Shown here: one piece after another, positions 5,502-8,966 of the stretch | Position numbering within the stretch: position 1 is the first letter of the stretch | Layout of the letters: each line of letters starts with the position of its first letter | Origin: Oscillospiraceae bacterium | GTDB lineage: Bacteria > Bacillota_A > Clostridia > Oscillospirales > Oscillospiraceae | Reading direction: 5' to 3' | DNA length: 8,966 bases | Assembly (NCBI GenBank): GCA_017550765.1 | Contig: JAFZOC010000275.1 | Coordinates: 1-8,966, forward strand | The notes under the pieces: model-generated | Databases searched by the model: none | Seen by the model: the letters and a program-made list of their open reading frames with translations, nothing else | What the model was told of the DNA's origin: nothing | Position numbers and translations under genes: made by a program

Positions 5502-6212
5502 ATGGAGCCACTGTATCAGCGCGTCCTGATCAAGATCAGCGGAGAGGCCCTGGCGGGCATGAACAAGACCGGCTTCGACTTCACGTTCGTCTCGGAAGTC
5601 TGCGAGGCCGTCAAACGTGTGTCGGAGAGCGGCGTGCAGGTGGGCATCGTCATCGGCGGCGGCAACTTCTGGCGCGGCGTCAAGGACGGCGCCGGGAAGG
5701 TGGAGCGCGTCAGCGCGGACCGCATGGGCATGCTGGCCACCGCCATGAACTGCCTTGCCGTGGCAGACGTGTTCCGGCAGCTGGGCGTGGACGCGAAGGT
5801 CATGACCGCCGTGGACATCCAGGGCGTGGGCGAGCGCTACGACACCCGCAAGAGCATCGAATATCTGGAGAAGGGCAGCGTCGTGCTCTTCGGCTGCGGC
5901 ACCGGCCTCCCGTTCTTCTCCACGGACACGGCTGCGGTCCTGCGGGCGGTGGAGATCCACGCCGACGCGATCCTGCTGGCCAAGAACATCGACGGCGTCT
6001 ATTCCGCCGATCCCCGCAAAGACCCCGGCGCGGTCAAATTCGACGCGATCGGGTATGAGGAAGTCTTGGCGAGGCGCCTCGCGGTCATGGACAGCACCGC
6101 CACCAGCCTGGCCATGGACAATGAGATCCCGGTCATCGTCTTCGCGCTCGCCGATCCCGAGAACATCGGCCGCGTCCTGGCAGGCGAGAAGATCGGCACG
6201 CTCGTGAAGTGA
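5502..6212 (+). CDS. pyrH: UMP kinase
   Basis: Bacterial hexameric UMP kinase (amino-acid kinase fold) that phosphorylates UMP to UDP in pyrimidine nucleotide synthesis in the cytosol. The protein is 236 residues, typical for PyrH. Signatures are LIKISGEAL (9-17) with Lys11 in the phosphate-binding site, VIGGGNFWRG (50-59), RMGMLATAMN (74-83), and CGTGLPFFSTDTAA (132-145) leading to LLAKNIDGVY. The ATG at 5502 is chosen because AGGAAGGGG (5484-5492) precedes it and the protein starts as in homologues; the open frame extending upstream to 5388 crosses the promoter. It is the first gene of its operon and is followed by frr after 34 bp, the near-universal bacterial order. Confidence 0.96.
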   Translation: MEPLYQRVLIKISGEALAGMNKTGFDFTFVSEVCEAVKRVSESGVQVGIVIGGGNFWRGVKDGAGKVERVSADRMGMLATAMNCLAVADVFRQLGVDAKVMTAVDIQGVGERYDTRKSIEYLEKGSVVLFGCGTGLPFFSTDTAAVLRAVEIHADAILLAKNIDGVYSADPRKDPGAVKFDAIGYEEVLARRLAVMDSTATSLAMDNEIPVIVFALADPENIGRVLAGEKIGTLVK

Positions 6213-6246
6213 AAAAGGGAACATTACGATATAGGAGGGGCAAAAG

Positions 6247-6798
6247 ATGTCTGATTACAAAGAATTCGAACACAAGATGAAGAAGACCTGCGAGGCGCTG
6301 ACCGCTCAGCTGGCCACCATCCGCGCAGGACGCGCCAACGCCGCCGTCCTGGACCAGATCCAGGTGGACTACTACGGCGTCCCCACCCCCATCCAGCAGG
6401 TGGCGTCGATCTCCACGCCGGATCCCCGCTCGCTGCTGATCGCGCCCTGGGACCCGAAGCTCCTGAAGGTCATCGAGAAGGCCATCCTGGCCTCCGATCT
6501 GGGCATCAACCCCCAGAACGACGGGCGTTATATCCGTCTCGTCTTCCCCCCGCTCACCGAGGAGCGCCGCCGCGAACTGGCGAAGCAGACCCGGAAATAC
6601 GGCGAGGAGAGCAAGGTCGCGATCCGCAACATCCGCCGGGACGCCATCGAGAAGTTCAAGAAGATGCAGAAGTCTTCCGAGATCACCGAGGACGACTATA
6701 AGATCGCCGAGAAGGATATCCAGAAGATGACCGACGACTACATCAAGGAGATCGACAAGATCGCCGAGAAGAAGGAAAAGGAACTGACGGAGATCTGA
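6247..6798 (+). CDS. frr: Ribosome recycling factor
   Basis: RRF dissociates post-termination ribosomes together with EF-G. At 183 residues it has the usual length. Domain I is a three-helix bundle made of residues about 1-29 and 105-183; domain II is the beta-rich insert between them. Conserved stretches seen are IRAGRANAAVLD (25-36), YYGVPTPIQQVA, and the basic helix RKYGEESKVAIRNIRRDA. AGGAGGGG lies 7 nt before the ATG. The final TGA overlaps the uppS ATG (TGATG), which suggests coupled translation. Confidence 0.97.
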   Translation: MSDYKEFEHKMKKTCEALTAQLATIRAGRANAAVLDQIQVDYYGVPTPIQQVASISTPDPRSLLIAPWDPKLLKVIEKAILASDLGINPQNDGRYIRLVFPPLTEERRRELAKQTRKYGEESKVAIRNIRRDAIEKFKKMQKSSEITEDDYKIAEKDIQKMTDDYIKEIDKIAEKKEKELTEI

Positions 6799-7532
6799 TG
6801 GCAGAGAAACTTGACGCAAGGCAGCCGGGGGAGAAGATCCCCCGGCATATTGCCATTATCTTGGATGGGAACGGCCGCTGGGCGAAGCGCCGCGGCCTGC
6901 CGCGGACCGCCGGCCACGCCGCCGGCTCCGAGAACTTCCGCAAGATCGCCACATACTGCAAGGATATCGGGGTAGACTATCTGACAGTCTATGCCTTTTC
7001 CACCGAGAACTGGAAACGGCCGGAGGAGGAGGTCAGGACCATCATGCGCCTGCTGCGCCGCTATCTGAACGAGGCGATCGACACCATGGAGCGGGACCAT
7101 ATCCGGATGAAGATCTTCGGCGACGTGACCGGTCTCCCCGCAGAGCTGCAGGAACTGGTGGCGAAGACCGATGAGATCTCCCAGCGCTATGCCGGCTTCC
7201 AGGCGAACATCTGTCTCAACTACGGCGGCCGGGCGGAGATCGTCCAGGCGGCGAAACGCTATGCGCGGGATCTGCTGGACGGCAAGGCGGACGGAGAGCT
7301 GAGCGAAGACGCGTTCGGCGGGTATCTCTGGTCTGCCGGGATCCCGGACCCGGATCTGCTGATCCGCCCCGGCGGCGAACAGCGGATCTCCAATTTCCTG
7401 CTCTGGCAGTGCGCCTATTCGGAGTTCTATTTCACGGACGTGCTGTGGCCGGACTTCGATACCGCGGAACTGGACAAGGCGATCGCGGCCTTCCGGAAGC
7501 GGGACCGCCGCTACGGCGGCGTCAAGGGCTGA
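6798..7532 (+). CDS. uppS: Undecaprenyl diphosphate synthase (cis-prenyltransferase)
   Basis: Adds isopentenyl units in cis to farnesyl diphosphate to make the C55 lipid carrier used in peptidoglycan and wall polymer synthesis. At 244 residues it is typical. HIAIILDGNGRWAKRRGLPR (17-36) contains the catalytic Asp23 and the phosphate-binding GNGRW. The motif TVYAFSTENW follows, and near the C-terminus lies GEQRISNFLLWQ, which binds the second diphosphate. One departure: the motif usually RTSGE or RTGGE reads RPGGE (190-194), so a threonine is replaced by proline. It starts inside the frr stop codon, with GGAG upstream inside frr, and is followed by the AlkD-like gene after 7 bp instead of the customary cdsA. 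Confidence 0.96.
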   Translation: MAEKLDARQPGEKIPRHIAIILDGNGRWAKRRGLPRTAGHAAGSENFRKIATYCKDIGVDYLTVYAFSTENWKRPEEEVRTIMRLLRRYLNEAIDTMERDHIRMKIFGDVTGLPAELQELVAKTDEISQRYAGFQANICLNYGGRAEIVQAAKRYARDLLDGKADGELSEDAFGGYLWSAGIPDPDLLIRPGGEQRISNFLLWQCAYSEFYFTDVLWPDFDTAELDKAIAAFRKRDRRYGGVKG

Positions 7533-7539
7533 GCGGCCC

Positions 7540-8217
7540 ATGAGCACGATACAGGAGCGCCTCTTCGCCCTGCGGGACGAGGGCAACGCCGCTTTCGTGG
7601 CGAAGCTGGTCCCGACGGTGGACCGGGCGCGGATCCTCGGCGTCCGCACGCCAGCGCTGCGGGCGCTGGCAAAAGAGCTCGCGGGGACGGAAGAGGCGAC
7701 AGCGTTCTTGGACACGCCGGAGCACGCATACCTTGAGGAAGAGCATCTGCACGCCTTCCTGCTGGAGCGCATCAAGGGCTTCGACGCCTGCATCGAGCAG
7801 GTGGAGCGCTTTCTGCCCCATGTGGACAACTGGGCGACCTGCGACAGCATGAGCCCGAAGGCCTTTCGCCGGCATGAGCCCGAGCTCCTGGAACATATCC
7901 AGGCCTGGCTCGAAGCGCCCTGGCCTTACACGGTCCGCTTCGGCATCAAGATGCTGATGGAACACTTCCTGGGTGGAGCGTTCCGGCCGGAGCAGCTGCA
8001 GAAGGTTTCCGTAATAGAAAGTACAGAATATTATGTAAACATGATGCGCGCCTGGTACTTCGCGACCGCTCTGGCCAAACAGCCCGAGAGCTGCCTGCCG
8101 CTCCTGGAAGAGGGGCGTCTGGACCGCTGGACCCACAACAAGACGATCCAGAAAGCGGTGGAGAGCAGCCGGATCCCAGACCCGACGAAACAGTATCTGA
8201 AGACCCTGCGAAAATGA
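7540..8217 (+). CDS. AlkD-like DNA alkylation repair protein
   Basis: A 225-residue all-helical protein of the DNA alkylation repair family (AlkD/AlkC-like HEAT-repeat glycosylases), whose characterised members excise alkylated purines such as 3- and 7-methyl bases without base flipping. Residues VDNWATCD (95-102) place Trp98 and Asp102 four apart, as are Trp109 and Asp113 of Bacillus cereus AlkD. Trp172 in YVNMMRAW fits the third aromatic of that site (Trp187). The NKTIQKAVESSRI motif near the C-terminus is also diagnostic. The ATG lies 7 bp after uppS with only a weak ribosome binding site, so translation is probably coupled. The gene sits where cdsA normally stands. Codons at 8005-8040 are markedly AT-rich (about 28% GC) in an otherwise GC-rich gene. 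Actual glycosylase activity is inferred. Confidence 0.88.
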   Translation: MSTIQERLFALRDEGNAAFVAKLVPTVDRARILGVRTPALRALAKELAGTEEATAFLDTPEHAYLEEEHLHAFLLERIKGFDACIEQVERFLPHVDNWATCDSMSPKAFRRHEPELLEHIQAWLEAPWPYTVRFGIKMLMEHFLGGAFRPEQLQKVSVIESTEYYVNMMRAWYFATALAKQPESCLPLLEEGRLDRWTHNKTIQKAVESSRIPDPTKQYLKTLRK

Positions 8218-8229
8218 GAGAGAAAGAAC

Positions 8230-8253
8230 AGCGGCCGGAGCGTTCTCCCCGCT
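8230..8253 (+). other. Small stem-loop before the dxr ribosome binding site
   Basis: AGCGG (8230-8234) pairs with CCGCT (8249-8253), and GGAG (8237-8240) with CTCC (8245-8248), leaving a 2 nt bulge and a 4 nt loop. It ends immediately before the GAGGT ribosome binding site of dxr and has no T-run. It is possibly a minor translational element, or chance. Confidence 0.25.
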
Positions 8254-8265
8254 GAGGTACGAGAA

Positions 8266-8966
8266 ATGGTAAGAGCGATCTCTGTCCTGGGCAGCACAGG
8301 ATCGATCGGACGTCAGACCCTCGCCGTGGCGGAGCACAGCAAGATCCGCGTGGCGGCGCTGACGGCCGGCAGCAAGATCGACCTGCTGGAGCAGCAGACG
8401 AGGCTGTTCCGCCCGTCTTTCGTCGCTGTCTACGAGGAGGCCGCGGCGAAGCAGTTCAGGCTCGCCGTGGCGGATCTGGACGTCCGCGTGGGCGTCGGCA
8501 TGGAAGGCCTGATCGAGGCTGCGACCCTGGAGGAGGCGGACTGCGTCGTGACCGCCGTCTCCGGCGCGGTGGGGCTGCGCCCCACGCTGGCCGCGATCGA
8601 CGCGCGCAAGCGCATCGCCCTGGCCAACAAGGAGACTCTGGTCTGCGCGGGCGAGCTGGTCATGGGCCGCGCCAGAGAGAAGGGTGCGGAGATCGTCCCG
8701 GTGGACTCCGAGCATTCCGCCATCTTCCAGTGCCTCATGGGCCGGGAGCCCGGGGAACTGCGAAAGATCCTGCTCACGGGCTCGGGCGGGCCCTTCCGCG
8801 GCAGGAAACGGGAAGAACTGGAACATATCACGCCGGAGGAAGCCGTCCGCCACCCCAACTGGAGCATGGGCGCGAAGATCTCTGTGGACAGTTCGACTCT
8901 CATGAACAAGGGCCTGGAGTTCGTGGAGGCCATGCGCCTGTTCGACGTGGCGCCCGACGACATCCA
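8266..8966 (+). CDS. dxr: 1-deoxy-D-xylulose 5-phosphate reductoisomerase, 5' part
   Basis: Dxr converts DXP to 2-C-methyl-D-erythritol 4-phosphate with NADPH, the committed step of the MEP isoprenoid pathway. The frame is open from the ATG at 8266 to the window end, giving 233 complete codons of an enzyme usually 380-400 residues long, so the C-terminal 40% lies outside. The start encodes ISVLGSTGSIG (5-15), the dinucleotide-binding loop. ALANKETLVCAG, PVDSEHSAIFQ (the metal-binding DSEH region), GSGGPF and HPNWSMGAKISVDSSTLMNKGLE follow in the expected order. GAGGT (8254-8258) precedes the ATG by 7 nt. Being downstream of uppS makes biochemical sense, since the MEP pathway supplies the precursors for UppS. 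Confidence 0.96.
   Translation, partial: MVRAISVLGSTGSIGRQTLAVAEHSKIRVAALTAGSKIDLLEQQTRLFRPSFVAVYEEAAAKQFRLAVADLDVRVGVGMEGLIEAATLEEADCVVTAVSGAVGLRPTLAAIDARKRIALANKETLVCAGELVMGRAREKGAEIVPVDSEHSAIFQCLMGREPGELRKILLTGSGGPFRGRKREELEHITPEEAVRHPNWSMGAKISVDSSTLMNKGLEFVEAMRLFDVAPDDI

Noticed and set aside
7522..8853. A 443-codon minus-strand open frame opposite the AlkD-like gene and dxr
   Set aside because: The opposite strand holds two clearly recognised families; this product has no recognisable motif and spans their intergenic gap.

Overview
The window reads as chromosomal DNA of a GC-rich (about 60% by eye), endospore-forming member of the Clostridia; an Oscillospiraceae-type gut commensal fits, but that is inferred from gene content and base composition only. 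The decisive markers are a spoIIGA-sigE pair (mother-cell sporulation sigma factor and its activating protease) next to the pyrH-frr-uppS...dxr cluster, plus the Firmicutes-type NusG-domain-II / Gx-transporter pair. Almost every base is assigned to a gene or a short regulatory interval; no mobile element, CRISPR array, tRNA or rRNA was seen.

Layout. Bases 1-362 contain no gene I can support. They hold a run of four adjacent hairpins (43-177), the last a strong intrinsic terminator, then a near-consensus housekeeping promoter (263-291) and a foldable leader. This promoter starts a plus-strand unit: a small membrane-anchored NusG-domain-II protein (363-737), a Gx-transporter/HepS-I-like membrane protein (742-1242) and, after a 98 bp gap, a PrsW-like intramembrane protease (1341-2204). 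A terminator (2232-2262) closes it. A MATE efflux transporter (2320-3708) follows, probably from its own promoter overlapping that terminator. It converges on the minus-strand sporulation operon, and both share a long bidirectional terminator (3712-3767).

Sporulation operon (minus strand). spoIIGA (5389-4583) lies just upstream of sigE (4559-3837). Their products form one activation circuit: pro-SigmaE is made inactive with an N-terminal pro-sequence that SpoIIGA removes. A 112 bp region separates spoIIGA from the divergent pyrH. It holds two Spo0A-box-like TTGTCAA motifs that overlap the -35 elements of both divergent promoters, and the spoIIGA promoter shows the long -35/-10 spacing known for spoIIG.

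Translation and isoprenoid operon (plus strand). pyrH (UMP kinase), frr (ribosome recycling factor), uppS (undecaprenyl diphosphate synthase), an AlkD-like DNA alkylation repair gene and the 5' part of dxr (DXP reductoisomerase, cut by the window end) are tightly packed. The usual Firmicutes order has cdsA between uppS and dxr; here an AlkD-like gene occupies that slot.

I see no wholly new system. The points most worth checking are the shared Spo0A-type control region, the apparently leaderless spoIIGA transcript, the cdsA-to-alkD substitution, and the four-hairpin array at the window start.
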